From contig JADMXW010000022.1 of NCBI GenBank assembly GCA_015548865.1, positions 1-64,000 on the forward strand: a stretch of DNA of 64,000 nucleotides. The letters run 5' to 3'. A program made the translations under genes and the position numbers. Source of the DNA: Serratia marcescens (lineage in GTDB: Bacteria; Pseudomonadota; Gammaproteobacteria; Enterobacterales; Enterobacteriaceae). Below are positions 34,613 through 43,279 of the stretch, piece by piece. Each line of letters opens with the position of its first letter. Positions within the stretch are counted from its first letter, which is position 1. Under the pieces are notes generated by a model, which was not told where the DNA came from, ran no database searches, and saw only the letters and a program-made list of their open reading frames with translations.

Positions 34613-35206
34613 TTATTCGAGACCCAGTGCAACGTGATCGCCATCATCAGAAAGGCGAATGAATAGCATCTGCGTACCGCCGCTCAAGCCGAACTGGAGA
34701 TCCCAGCCTGGGACAGAAGATGTCTCGCATTCACGCACATCGATGACCTGGTCACGGTAGAGCAAGAAGCGTGTATCAGACTTGTCATCTTCAGCGACGT
34801 GGGCCATCTGATCAGCAAATTTGTCTTCGAGGTCGAACCAGCTTTCCAGCCAGACCTTATCAGAGACCAGGCTGATACCGCAGGCGGATTCCGCCGTGCC
34901 GGTCACAGCCTCAGCGACTGGTTCTACAGAAGTCATATTAAATACCGCATCAACTACCAGTGCCTGCTCTGAGGTCGCCGGGTAGATACCTTGCAGATAA
35001 ACGCTATTGCCGTTCACTTCGAAGCCGTCTTCAAGACTGATGTCGTCATGATCAACGTCATAAACATCCGCGAGGTTGCGAAGACAGATCAGGTTGGCTT
35101 CATCTTCGTTCTCCGCTTCAATGCGCATCAGTGGCAGTTCGCCACCACTGGAGTCGGATTCATAGTAGTGAACGTAGAATACATTTTTCTCTTTGCTGGT
35201 GGTCAT
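34613..35206 (-). CDS. Acidic hypothetical protein
   Basis: A 197-residue strongly acidic protein (HYYESDSSGGELPLMRIEAENEDEANL at the start). No domain recognised. First gene behind promoter copy 12. As with the 21950 protein, the acidity is compatible with DNA mimicry but proves nothing. Confidence 0.65.
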   Translation of the reverse strand: MTTSKEKNVFYVHYYESDSSGGELPLMRIEAENEDEANLICLRNLADVYDVDHDDISLEDGFEVNGNSVYLQGIYPATSEQALVVDAVFNMTSVEPVAEAVTGTAESACGISLVSDKVWLESWFDLEDKFADQMAHVAEDDKSDTRFLLYRDQVIDVRECETSSVPGWDLQFGLSGGTQMLFIRLSDDGDHVALGLE

Positions 35207-35269
35207 GGCGTTGCCCCGTGTTGTTCGTTTTGTTTACTTATAGTCTCACGGGGTATTCAGGTGACGAAG
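35207..35269 (-). promoter_or_regulatory. CTTCGTCACC-type promoter with perfect hairpin (copy 12)
   Basis: CTTCGTCACC at 35269-35260, 17 nt, then TATAAG. Perfect inverted repeat CCCCGTG (35214-35220)/CACGGGG (35247-35253); 12-mer CGTTTTGTTTAC at 35226-35237. Confidence 0.8.
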
Positions 35270-35301
35270 GAAATCGGGCATAAAAAAGCGGGGATTTAAC
35301 C

Positions 35302-36640
35302 CATAAGCGCTAACTTAAGGGTTGTGGTATTACGCCTGATATGATTTAACGTGCCGATGAATTACTCTCACGATAACTGGTCAGCAATTCTGGCCCATAT
35401 TGGTAAGCCCGAAGAACTGGATACTTCGGCACGTAATGCCGGGGCTCTAACCCGCCGCCGCGAAATTCGTGATGCTGCAACTCTGCTACGTCTGGGGCTG
35501 GCTTACGGCCCCGGGGGGATGTCATTACGTGAAGTCACTGCATGGGCTCAGCTCCATGACGTTGCAACATTATCTGACGTGGCTCTCCTGAAGCGGCTGC
35601 GGAATGCCGCCGACTGGTTTGGCATACTTGCCGCACAAACACTTGCTGTACGCGCCGCAGTTACGGGTTGTACAAGCGGAAAGAGATTGCGTCTTGTCGA
35701 TGGAACAGCAATCAGTGCGCCCGGGGGCGGCAGCGCTGAATGGCGACTACATATGGGATATGATCCTCATACCTGTCAGTTCACTGATTTTGAGCTAACC
35801 GACAGCAGAGACGCTGAACGGCTGGACCGATTTGCGCAAACGGCAGACGAGATACGCATTGCTGACCGGGGATTCGGTTCGCGTCCCGAATGTATCCGCT
35901 CACTTGCTTTTGGAGAAGCTGATTATATCGTCCGGGTTCACTGGCGAGGATTGCGCTGGTTAACTGCAGAAGGAATGCGCTTTGACATGATGGGTTTTCT
36001 GCGCGGGCTGGATTGCGGTAAGAACGGTGAAACCACTGTAATGATAGGCAATTCAGGTAATAAAAAAGCCGGAGCTCCCTTTCCGGCACGTCTCATTGCC
36101 GTATCACTTCCTCCCGAAAAAGCATTAATCAGTAAAACCCGACTGCTCAGCGAGAATCGTCGAAAAGGACGAGTAGTTCAGGCGGAAACGCTGGAAGCAG
36201 CGGGCCATGTGCTATTGCTAACATCATTACCGGAAGATGAATATTCAGCAGAGCAAGTGGCTGATTGTTACCGTCTGCGATGGCAAATTGAACTGGCTTT
36301 TAAGCGGCTCAAAAGTTTGCTGCACCTGGATGCTTTGCGTGCAAAGGAACCTGAACTCGCGAAAGCGTGGATATTTGCTAATCTACTCGCCGCATTTTTA
36401 ATTGACGACATAATCCAGCCATCGCTGGATTTCCCCCCCAGAAGTGCCGGATCCGAAAAGAAGAACTAACTCGTTGTGGAGAATAACAAAAATGGTCATC
36501 TGGAGCTTACAGGTGGCCATTCGTGGGACAGTATCCCTGACAGCCTACAAAACGCAATTGAAGAACGCGAGGCATCGTCTTAACGAGGCACCGAGGCGTC
36601 GCATTCTTCAGATGGTTCAACCCTTAAGTTAGCGCTTATG
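35302..36640 (+). mobile_element. IS4-family insertion sequence inside a terminator hairpin
   Basis: A 1339-bp element with 23-bp perfect inverted repeats, CATAAGCGCTAACTTAAGG at the left tip, and a 10-bp direct duplication GGATTTAACC at 35292-35301 and 36641-36650. Joining the flanks recreates GCGGGGATTTAACCCCGC, an intrinsic-terminator stem-loop of the unit to the right, so the insertion disrupted that terminator. Confidence 0.93.
35357..36632 (+). pseudogene. IS4-family transposase, probably frameshifted near its end
   Basis: The main frame (372 residues) has DDE residues D at about 117 (LVDGTA), D at about 172 (IADRGFG) and the IS4-family YREK signature in CYRLRWQIELAFKRLK. It stops at 36469. 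The next frame (from about 36444) continues with NSLWRITKMVIWSLQVAIRG, a normal IS4 C-terminus. A run of six C at about 36431-36440 marks the likely frame change. It may be a mutation or, less likely, programmed. Confidence 0.8.
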
Positions 36641-36702
36641 GGATTTAACCCCGCCAGTTTTGATATTTATAATTATGCCAACATGTAGTTCCAGCGCAGT
36701 TA

Positions 36703-37050
36703 TTACTTAGGCCTTGGGCCTTTTCGTGTATTACTTTTTTCTGGCTCTTCCACCGACTCTTCTGCTGGTTTTTCCACCGACTCTTGTGTTGGCGTTGTAG
36801 TGGCTGCGGCTGCGGCTGCTGCTGCGGCAGTAGCGGTTGAATCGTCATAATCAGTGGTAGCAGTAACATCACCCGATTCAGTCATATGGAGAGTGACAGT
36901 GACAGGTTTGCCATCAACAGCAAAATTGAGACTAACTGAACCTTTCATCTTCAGTAAGAGTGCGGCCCGGGTATATCCATCGGAAAGTTTTAAACCAACA
37001 GAAGCTAAAGCATCAGCAATTTTGTTATGAATATCGTTGCTCATTTTCAT
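36703..37050 (-). CDS. Hypothetical protein with poly-alanine and Glu/Lys-Pro-rich tail
   Basis: A 115-residue protein. The first 70 residues are a compact alpha/beta domain (SVSLNFAVDGKPVTVTLHM). Then come a run of nine alanines with interruptions and a proline/glutamate-rich tail. The alanine run comes from a slippage-prone GCN tract. In sense with the other genes behind promoter copy 13. Confidence 0.65.
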   Translation of the reverse strand: MKMSNDIHNKIADALASVGLKLSDGYTRAALLLKMKGSVSLNFAVDGKPVTVTLHMTESGDVTATTDYDDSTATAAAAAAAAATTTPTQESVEKPAEESVEEPEKSNTRKGPRPK

Positions 37051-37167
37051 TCCTTAATGTGTGTGTATTAGCGGAATATCAAATCATAAGACTTCAACTG
37101 AAAAAGGGTCAGAAGTGAAAAGTTATTTTCTATACGTATGATGGCACAGGAAGGTGGGGTGACGAAG
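37051..37167 (-). promoter_or_regulatory. CTTCGTCACC-type promoter (copy 13)
   Basis: CTTCGTCACC at 37167-37158, 117 bp from the start at 37050, longer than usual. Imperfect inverted repeat ACTTCAACTG/CAGAAGT nearer the gene. Confidence 0.5.
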
Positions 37168-37177
37168 AAGAATAAGC

Positions 37178-37204
37178 AAAAAAAAAGCGGGGTATTATCC
37201 CCGC
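37178..37204 (-). terminator. Intrinsic terminator of the tiny-ORF unit at 37205-37676
   Basis: GCGGGG/CCCCGC stem with nine A on the left, i.e. a T run on the minus strand. Confidence 0.85.
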
Positions 37205-37676
37205 AAAACTACACACAGCAATTCAATAAAACAACTTCCAGGGGGGCGATGCACACATCACAACTTCGGTCTGTCAGACGGGAACCGGCCTTGGGCGCTT
37301 GTATCCCATTTGACGAAAATTTGGTTTTAAAACCGGTAAATCGTTACTCTTTCTTCCTGCTACCCCGGTCTATCACCGGGGTAGCGGAGTCCGCCATTCT
37401 CGGCAGCGCCAGCTGATCAGATTACATAGACTCAGATTTAAAGTTACGCGTTCGCATATAACCTCCTTAGTGTGGGCCGGTTCACTGGATTGTGAATTGT
37501 CAGTAACGCTAAATTTGTAGACTTCAGGTCTACAGCCTGGCTTATATAGGCAGGCGCGGCAGTTTTTTAAGAGTTTGAACGTAACGAGAGCATTTACATA
37601 AATCCTCCTTTCTGTAGCTGACCAGATTTAACGTCTTTGTCTATTCAGTGAACCATACCCTATTCATGTGACGAAG
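37205..37676 (-). ncRNA. Candidate structured transcript with tiny ORFs only
   Basis: Unit bounded by a CTTCGTCACA element (37676-37667) and the terminator at 37178, with no frame over 40 codons. In transcript order it holds a strong ribosome site followed by ATG-TAA and an eight-codon frame (37599-37570), a TGTAGAC/GTCTACA hairpin, a strong ribosome site with an 11-codon frame (37457-37422) and a CTACCCCGGT/ACCGGGGTAG hairpin (about 37367-37391). The frame after the 11-codon stop stays open to 37344. It could be a regulatory RNA or a leader. Confidence 0.45.
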
Positions 37677-37743
37677 GTTTCTGAGTGTAAAAATACGTAA
37701 TAAGCAACGCTATTATCGCTAATTCTAAAAATAGGGCGAATTA

Positions 37744-37790
37744 AAATACCGGCAAAACGCGGACGTTTATACCGGTATTATTTCTGAGCT
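37744..37790 (-). terminator. Hairpin past the 37837 gene
   Basis: AATACCGG/CCGGTATT perfect stem at about 37743-37780, an intrinsic-terminator-like structure with A/T-rich flanks. Confidence 0.6.
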
Positions 37791-37836
37791 GCTGGTGCAA
37801 TATCGCGAGGTAAGCTGTAGTCAGCGCGGCAGGTAC

Positions 37837-39009
37837 TTAACGGCTAGGCTTGCTGGTGGTTAAGGCCTCATCCTGCGCCAGCAACGTGATCACATCCCCG
37901 GCAATCTCCGGGCGGATACCAGGCGATTTATGCGCGGCATGGGCCGCGACAGCCAGCGGTCTCCAGTTGAGTGATGCTGCAATACGTCTGATCTCTTCAA
38001 TAACCCGGAATGTATCGCTCTCCAGCGCCAGACCCGCACGGGCGGTATCGAAAGATACGCGCTGCGCCGAAGTGAGCGGCGAGTGCTTCTTCAGTTCTGC
38101 GGTGATGATACGCTGCGCTTCAGCACCGATTGACGCGCCACCTTCGACGACCCCGGTTAAACCGACGAGCTTACCTCCATCACTGCGGCTATTATCGTCT
38201 TTAACCCTGGGTGGCGGGGCCAGGGCGGTCAGATCCACGTCCTGCTGTAAGAGCTCCAGCAGGTCAGCCAGCATATCGGGTTTAATCACACCTTTTAAAC
38301 CCGCTGCGCGTTTCGCTAGGCTGACAGGAGAACGGCCCAGGCGGGCGGACATCGCAATAAGGCAATTAGCCAGAACAAAGAGGTCATCAACCCCAATCAG
38401 TGGCGCACACTCTTGCCTGAACGTCTGATCATCCCGGAATGCAGGAGCTGGTGGGGCCGGTTTAGGCGTTTTGGCCTTTGCCTGCGGCTTGTCATAACCA
38501 CGTAGGGCTTTTTCTGCACTGTCTGAAACCTTACGGATGCTTTGCGTCAGATCATCACCACCTGCCAGGCCTGCGGTCAACTGAAGCATATAATCGAGCC
38601 TGCCGAGCATGTCAGGGGAAGCAAGCCCGGTCGCTATCTTCTGGCTGATGTCGTTAAGGTTGCTGAGTATACCACCGGCGATTTTAGACGGAGGAGTAAC
38701 AACCGCCTGGACATTATGGCTGGTATGAATTTCCCGCGACACCAGGGTGAGGACTTTGCGCCAGTCAGGTTGTACACCAGCATCAAGCGTCTCAAGGTGG
38801 CTTATTGCATTTCTCAGGCTATCCCATCTGGATAGCTGTAGAGGGTCACCGTTCTGCTTTCCTGATTTCAGCCACTGAACGAGGTAGACGAAGTCAGATG
38901 TAGCTGAGGCCACCAGCCCGGCAATAACGCGCTCTCTTGCTTGAGGCGTTGTAGGGTTAGATCTTCGCACCGGCAGACGGTCATTTTTATGTGCCGTTGG
39001 TCTTTTCAT
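37837..39009 (-). CDS. Hypothetical helical protein
   Basis: A 390-residue, basic-start, helical protein with a Lys/Pro/Ala-rich linker near 175-195 (KAKTPKPAPPAPAF) separating two halves. Both halves repeat helical Leu/Ala patterns. No recognised domain. It is the last gene of a long unit that includes 39178-40881. A terminator-like AATACCGG/CCGGTATT stem lies past its stop. Confidence 0.65.
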   Translation of the reverse strand: MKRPTAHKNDRLPVRRSNPTTPQARERVIAGLVASATSDFVYLVQWLKSGKQNGDPLQLSRWDSLRNAISHLETLDAGVQPDWRKVLTLVSREIHTSHNVQAVVTPPSKIAGGILSNLNDISQKIATGLASPDMLGRLDYMLQLTAGLAGGDDLTQSIRKVSDSAEKALRGYDKPQAKAKTPKPAPPAPAFRDDQTFRQECAPLIGVDDLFVLANCLIAMSARLGRSPVSLAKRAAGLKGVIKPDMLADLLELLQQDVDLTALAPPPRVKDDNSRSDGGKLVGLTGVVEGGASIGAEAQRIITAELKKHSPLTSAQRVSFDTARAGLALESDTFRVIEEIRRIAASLNWRPLAVAAHAAHKSPGIRPEIAGDVITLLAQDEALTTSKPSR

Positions 39010-39177
39010 TTCGAATATCTCAACTTGGTTCCATCAACGATAACTCCGCGCCCGGGAGCCAGACAGCATGAAACAATGTATTTACCATGTTTGATAAAAG
39101 CGCAACCGGCAGCGCCGTCAAAAAAATGCTATATGACAGCGCTGGTTAGAGCAGAAAGATTCAGGGAGGTTTTACAT

Positions 39178-39882
39178 CTACTCTCGATCATCTGTGAGGA
39201 AGAGATGCAGTTGAGTCACAAAGGCATCGAGATAAGGGGTATTTCTGGCATTGTCTGCAAAGTTCATTTTGGCATTGGTGTCGTCGTATACATGCATCCA
39301 GCCGCTGTTTCTGGCAATACGACGTACATCAGTATTTGCCGGGTAGAGTTTCCCAATAGCTTCACGCAGACCTTCAATTTCTGAGATCAACTGCCGGGCA
39401 TTCGCAGCAGGCTCAGGAGCCGATGGGACGAGAACCCGGAATTCAGCGGTTTCCGGCTGCATCTTAATCACTTCAATGACTTTGTCCCGGGCAACGGAAT
39501 TCCATTCAGTAGTCATGCCGTTGTACTGGTTTCGGATGCGGAACTGGTAAACCGGCTGCTGTTCGTTAACAAGCAACCAGGCATCGGCAAGTGCAAGATA
39601 GAACGAGACAGGCCGGTTTATCATCTGGTGTTCCTGAAGGGCTTTTTTATAGCTATGGACATCTTCAGGAAGGACATCAGTGATACTGGAGGTGAATTTT
39701 AGCGGATCCAGTGGACAGACCGGGCCGATAACCCTAAGCACAGCAACAGGATTATTACCATCATCAGTAAACCAGAAGTCATTTTCTGGGCCGATATTGA
39801 GCCTTACATCTGCGGTCTGATTCTCTGCGAGAACGGCCTGCACCCGACGACCGTTCTGCCACCAGCGTGGTGTACCTTGCAT
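39178..39882 (-). CDS. Hypothetical protein
   Basis: A 234-residue protein started at 39882 behind GAGGTATGT. Alpha/beta, moderately acidic, no recognised domain (YQFRIRNQYNGMTTEWNSVARDKV). It follows the exported protein gene by 62 bp. Confidence 0.65.
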   Translation of the reverse strand: MQGTPRWWQNGRRVQAVLAENQTADVRLNIGPENDFWFTDDGNNPVAVLRVIGPVCPLDPLKFTSSITDVLPEDVHSYKKALQEHQMINRPVSFYLALADAWLLVNEQQPVYQFRIRNQYNGMTTEWNSVARDKVIEVIKMQPETAEFRVLVPSAPEPAANARQLISEIEGLREAIGKLYPANTDVRRIARNSGWMHVYDDTNAKMNFADNARNTPYLDAFVTQLHLFLTDDRE

Positions 39883-39944
39883 ACATACCTCGTACAGGAA
39901 ATTAGCCCGAAGCCCACCTGCTGGTGGGCGGTCGGAACACAAGT

Positions 39945-40328
39945 CTACTGAAGGTACTGCTCTGCCTGAGCAATACGAGAAAGAGTACCGGCATTCGGTT
40001 CAATCATCTGGATACGTCGGCTGTCCTCCAGTAAACCGGCAATAAGGTGCTTGTCGGTATATGGGGCATCGTCATCCCCGAGCATACGGCGGATAGCAGA
40101 TAAATCGCCGGATGGAACCGGGTATACCGACTCAATAAAGAGCTGGTCACCGTGAGGATTCTCCCACTCATATGGGGTTTGGGCGGAAGCAGCAAAACCC
40201 GAATCATTCAGACGTGCGAAATCTTCAAGCGCCTGGAGGCGGGCCGCAGATTCATCGGTAGCGTAGATTAGGATCATTCGCGCCGTCTCAGGCGATGAGC
40301 AGAACAGCAAAATGAGAAATGGCAGCAT
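39945..40328 (-). CDS. Hypothetical, possibly exported protein
   Basis: A 127-residue protein with a hydrophobic N-terminus MLPFLILLFCSSPE that might be a short signal or a mis-set start; the next Met would give MILIYATDESAARLQ. No domain recognised. It follows the 40342 gene by 13 bp. Confidence 0.6.
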   Translation of the reverse strand: MLPFLILLFCSSPETARMILIYATDESAARLQALEDFARLNDSGFAASAQTPYEWENPHGDQLFIESVYPVPSGDLSAIRRMLGDDDAPYTDKHLIAGLLEDSRRIQMIEPNAGTLSRIAQAEQYLQ

Positions 40329-40341
40329 GTTATAGACTCCT

Positions 40342-40614
40342 TCAGTTTGCGACTTGTTGAGCTGGCGGTGTGGCTACGCTAGTGAGTTGCTTAAGGCGAA
40401 TGTTCAGCTCATGAATTACATCATCGCGTTTGCGCCAGCTGGTGGATGGTAGAGCCAGGAGCGCTTCAGCTTCGGACACGGAGAGACCGGCCAGGTGAGC
40501 TTTCGATGAAATCTCTGCGTTATATAATTGCTTCAGCACAATCAATGAGTGCTGGGAGGATGCAGCCATCATCATGAAATGGCGAAGCACCGCACAATAG
40601 ATTTGAGTAGACAT
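40342..40614 (-). CDS. Small hypothetical protein
   Basis: A 90-residue helical protein (HLAGLSVSEAEALLALPSTSWRKRDDVIHELNIRLKQL), in style close to small regulatory or adaptor proteins; no HTH clearly seen. Middle gene of the unit. Confidence 0.65.
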   Translation of the reverse strand: MSTQIYCAVLRHFMMMAASSQHSLIVLKQLYNAEISSKAHLAGLSVSEAEALLALPSTSWRKRDDVIHELNIRLKQLTSVATPPAQQVAN

Positions 40615-40629
40615 ATTAAGCCGCCTCGT

Positions 40630-40881
40630 TCAATGCGTGAGGTAATGATTAATGGCATGTTCAACATAGCCAACAGATTTACCCACCAGGTGTGCAAGCT
40701 GCTGCACATGATGATGGTGAACTTCACGGCACGGGCCAAATGAAGTGGTGTAGCGATACCAGAGGCTGCGGCCTACAGAAAAAAGTTCTTTCTCTGTCTG
40801 CGGGCGAACTGGATAACAAACAGGACGTGCAGATGTAGTGCGACGAACGTTATTTCGTACTTGATGAATTGCAGTATTCAT
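40630..40881 (-). CDS. Small basic hypothetical protein
   Basis: An 83-residue, His/Arg-rich protein with REVHHHHVQQLAHLVG. Start at 40881 adjoins promoter copy 15. No domain recognised. Confidence 0.65.
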   Translation of the reverse strand: MNTAIHQVRNNVRRTTSARPVCYPVRPQTEKELFSVGRSLWYRYTTSFGPCREVHHHHVQQLAHLVGKSVGYVEHAINHYLTH

Positions 40882-40952
40882 AAATCACCCCGCGTATGTT
40901 TTTCGTTTTGTTTACTAACTTCAGTTAAACACACGCTGGGTGGCTGACGAAT
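40882..40952 (-). promoter_or_regulatory. CTTCGTCAGC-type promoter with hairpin (copy 15)
   Basis: ATTCGTCAGC at 40952-40943; inverted repeat CACCCCGCGT (40886-40895)/ACGCTGGGTG (40933-40942), 9 of 10 paired; 12-mer CGTTTTGTTTAC at 40904-40915. Confidence 0.75.
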
Positions 40953-41002
40953 AGAAAATCCATAAATAAATGAGCTAAAGATTTAAGCTCTTTATGAAAG
41001 AA

Positions 41003-41419
41003 TTATTCTGGGGTTGGAAACCAGATAATGTCCGAAATAGGCTTATTGCCCGTCAGTAAAGCGAGGCTGGAATGCAGTTCTTTAACGACCTGCTTATTAT
41101 CCTGCGTTTGCTCAAGTGCGGTTATAGCCTTTAGCAGGGTATTTGCCACAGATGCTTTAGCATATGCCTGCGGTGAGCCGATTAGCACCTGACGCATTAG
41201 CTCCGCATTGTTAGAAGCCAAATAGCCTTGCTCCTCGGAAATTCTTTCTGCATCGGGTGCTGAAATAACCAATGCGGCAAGTTCGTGATCGTTTGCATAG
41301 TTGATAACATCAGATAGCATTTCGAGAGCTGTGGTATCTGTCATGATAAAGCCGTCAGCTACCCACTGAGGAGCAACATCGAAGCGAACTACCCAGGAAT
41401 AAGGTTTAACGTTTGACAT
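41003..41419 (-). CDS. Hypothetical protein
   Basis: A 138-residue protein with GAGGTCTCTGT before its start and a helical core. No domain recognised. It follows the 41432 gene by 12 bp, so the two are cotranscribed. Confidence 0.65.
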   Translation of the reverse strand: MSNVKPYSWVVRFDVAPQWVADGFIMTDTTALEMLSDVINYANDHELAALVISAPDAERISEEQGYLASNNAELMRQVLIGSPQAYAKASVANTLLKAITALEQTQDNKQVVKELHSSLALLTGNKPISDIIWFPTPE

Positions 41420-41431
41420 ACAGAGACCTCA

Positions 41432-41995
41432 TTAAAGAGAGATATAAGCGTCGGGATTTTCTTCAACAGAAAGAAACTCAATATCTTCGAGATGCATTCC
41501 TGCATTACGAATGCCTACCTCGGATAACCACGACAGTATTGTTTCATGATCCGGTTCACCAGAAAAATCAACAAAGGCTGGAAGAGCCCAGTCGGGTGTA
41601 TAGCCAGCGCTATACATTACAGTGGCAGTAAAGCGCCCAATGTGGGGAATTTTGAAAAGGATGGATGCCTGCTCAGGGGTATTAATTACCATGCCGTGAT
41701 GATAGACGACATCCCAGTTTACCCCATGCTCCCCTGTATTTCCTCGATAGAGATGGTGGCGGTCAACGGCCCAAAGGACACCTTCGCTATCCAACCAGCA
41801 GAAATAATTATTATCTGGGGATAACGTGATCCCAAGGTTCATTAACTCCGCCACCAGCAAGCAAGGGTTAATATCAGTTACAGTTTTAATAATCGTCAGC
41901 CCCATCTCGGTTCCGGTAGTAACTGTCAGTACCTTGGAGGCACTGATCCAGAATTGATAACCTGCTTCTTTAGCCTTCGCGATTAAATTAAACAT
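41432..41995 (-). CDS. Hypothetical protein, first gene of a GTCACC-type unit
   Basis: A 187-residue alpha/beta protein (YQFWISASKVLTVTTGTEMGLTI). No domain recognised. The promoter-like element ends 61 bp upstream (copy 16). Confidence 0.65.
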   Translation of the reverse strand: MFNLIAKAKEAGYQFWISASKVLTVTTGTEMGLTIIKTVTDINPCLLVAELMNLGITLSPDNNYFCWLDSEGVLWAVDRHHLYRGNTGEHGVNWDVVYHHGMVINTPEQASILFKIPHIGRFTATVMYSAGYTPDWALPAFVDFSGEPDHETILSWLSEVGIRNAGMHLEDIEFLSVEENPDAYISL

Positions 41996-42056
41996 TGTTG
42001 CTTCCCATTGAATGGCAGTTAGGTCAATAACAACATGAGGCTGGTGGGTGACAAAC
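41996..42056 (-). promoter_or_regulatory. Diverged CTTCGTCACC-type element (copy 16)
   Basis: GTTTGTCACC at 42056-42047, 16 nt, then TTATTG. Only a short imperfect inverted repeat, but the 61-bp distance to the start fits the set. Confidence 0.5.
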
Positions 42057-42125
42057 AGGGAATCTGACGATATTTCAAGAAAGAATTTAGCGATGAGAAA
42101 TGCAGGGGGAACAATATGGTCTGTA

Positions 42126-42182
42126 CTTGCCAGCGCTTCGCTCGGCCAACCCCTCGACAGCCCGAAAACAAGTTTCGGTCTG
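42126..42182. repeat. 57-bp structured direct repeat, copy A
   Basis: Starts CTTGCCAGCGCTTCGCTCGG and contains a CCGAAA/TTTCGG stem. Nearly identical to copy B at 42458-42514, differing at four positions; the pair flanks the small membrane gene 42245-42430. Confidence 0.85.
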
Positions 42183-42244
42183 CCTCACGGTTATCTACTG
42201 ACAAAGGCGGGGATTATTCGGGGTACTGTATGAACTACACAATT

Positions 42245-42430
42245 TCAATCGGAACAAAAGAAAGCAGCAACCCCTAAACAAATGATTGAGAGTAACCAGA
42301 AAAAGGCGAGTACTACTACAGCGCTTAAAGATAGTGGAACGGTTTTTGATAGCATAACGCCCATACCTACACCAAATGAACATAGTGCGATAGATCCTAA
42401 TTTCAATTTGCTCTTATACGAAATTAACAT
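42245..42430 (-). CDS. Small two-span membrane protein between repeats
   Basis: A 61-residue protein started at 42430 behind GAGGAGAAGCC. Two hydrophobic segments: SIALCSFGVGMGVML and LSAVVVLAFFWLLSIICLGVAAFF. It lies between two copies of a structured repeat, so gene plus repeat may be a mobile or duplicated cassette. Confidence 0.6.
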   Translation of the reverse strand: MLISYKSKLKLGSIALCSFGVGMGVMLSKTVPLSLSAVVVLAFFWLLSIICLGVAAFFCSD

Positions 42431-42457
42431 TGGCTTCTCCTCAAAATAGGTGTGGTG

Positions 42458-42514
42458 CTTGCCAGCGCTTCGCTCGGCCAACCCCGAGACAACCCGAAAG
42501 CAAGTTTCGGTCTG
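42458..42514. repeat. 57-bp structured direct repeat, copy B
   Basis: Same sequence as copy A at 53 of 57 positions. Here a CCGAAAGCAAGTTTCGG stem is nested in a larger CCCCGAGACA...TGTCCCGGGG stem. Confidence 0.85.
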
Positions 42515-42589
42515 TCCCGGGGTTCCGGGTAACGGCCAGACTTACCGCAGATCTTCTTTAGCGTTAATCATATGACATATGAATAAGAA

Positions 42590-43279
42590 TTAATCACGAT
42601 ACAACTGGATAAAACTCTCCACACGGGTTCCATCACAATAGCTCGGCCAGGCGTTCATCACAGGTAGTTCTTCTGTTGTGAATCTTCCCAGTGCGAGAGC
42701 TACAGAATACCAGACCGGGAAAATCGTATTGGCTGATGTCATATTCCCATTGTTGATTAACTCATAGAGTCCGCGTCCATTAGCCCATGCACTTTCTGGT
42801 GTATCACCGGCAAGGTAGTTATCCACCCAGATGGATGGTGACAGAGCCTGACCTTTCGCCAGTCTCGCTAACAACTCGTACCACTTCAGATATTCCGTGG
42901 TTCGCAGTGAGAGAATCGGGATTCCGCCACGTCTTAACAGTGCTGCCGCAGAACGTGAGTCTACCGGTGCGGCAATTCTATCCAGGTGGTTACGGGCTTG
43001 CTTTATCCGTGCTGATATTCCCGCAGGGCTCACTCGGGAGATGTATTTCTCCACCGTCTCAGTAGCTTCAGCGATATCCGGGGCCAACGAACCATCAACA
43101 TGGAGGGGACATAAAACAAGGCCGGTATCATCGTGAGTCACCCAGGCAGAATTGTCAGTCGGGTTCCTGACGATAGACAACGACTCACTTTGACCCAAGA
43201 TCGTTAACCTGAATGACTTAAGCCTTTCGGCTATCCAGCTGCCTCCATCACCAAAAACCTCAATGCGCTCGTGACTCAT
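42590..43279 (-). CDS. Hypothetical protein
   Basis: A 229-residue protein, mostly helical (ARIKQARNHLDRIAAPVDSRSAAALLRRGG). No recognised domain. No CTTCGTCACC element is close upstream, although the 12-mer CGTTTTGTTTAC lies at 43613. Confidence 0.65.
   Translation of the reverse strand: MSHERIEVFGDGGSWIAERLKSFRLTILGQSESLSIVRNPTDNSAWVTHDDTGLVLCPLHVDGSLAPDIAEATETVEKYISRVSPAGISARIKQARNHLDRIAAPVDSRSAAALLRRGGIPILSLRTTEYLKWYELLARLAKGQALSPSIWVDNYLAGDTPESAWANGRGLYELINNGNMTSANTIFPVWYSVALALGRFTTEELPVMNAWPSYCDGTRVESFIQLYRD

Noticed and set aside
37138..37416. 92-codon plus-strand ORF
   Set aside because: Crosses a terminator and a strong hairpin, antisense to the tiny-ORF unit, and has no plausible start signal.
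37749..37771. A fourth CAAAA-GTTT site (CAAAACGCGGACGTTTAT)
   Set aside because: It lies inside the loop of the AATACCGG/CCGGTATT terminator stem and not at a promoter, so probably chance.
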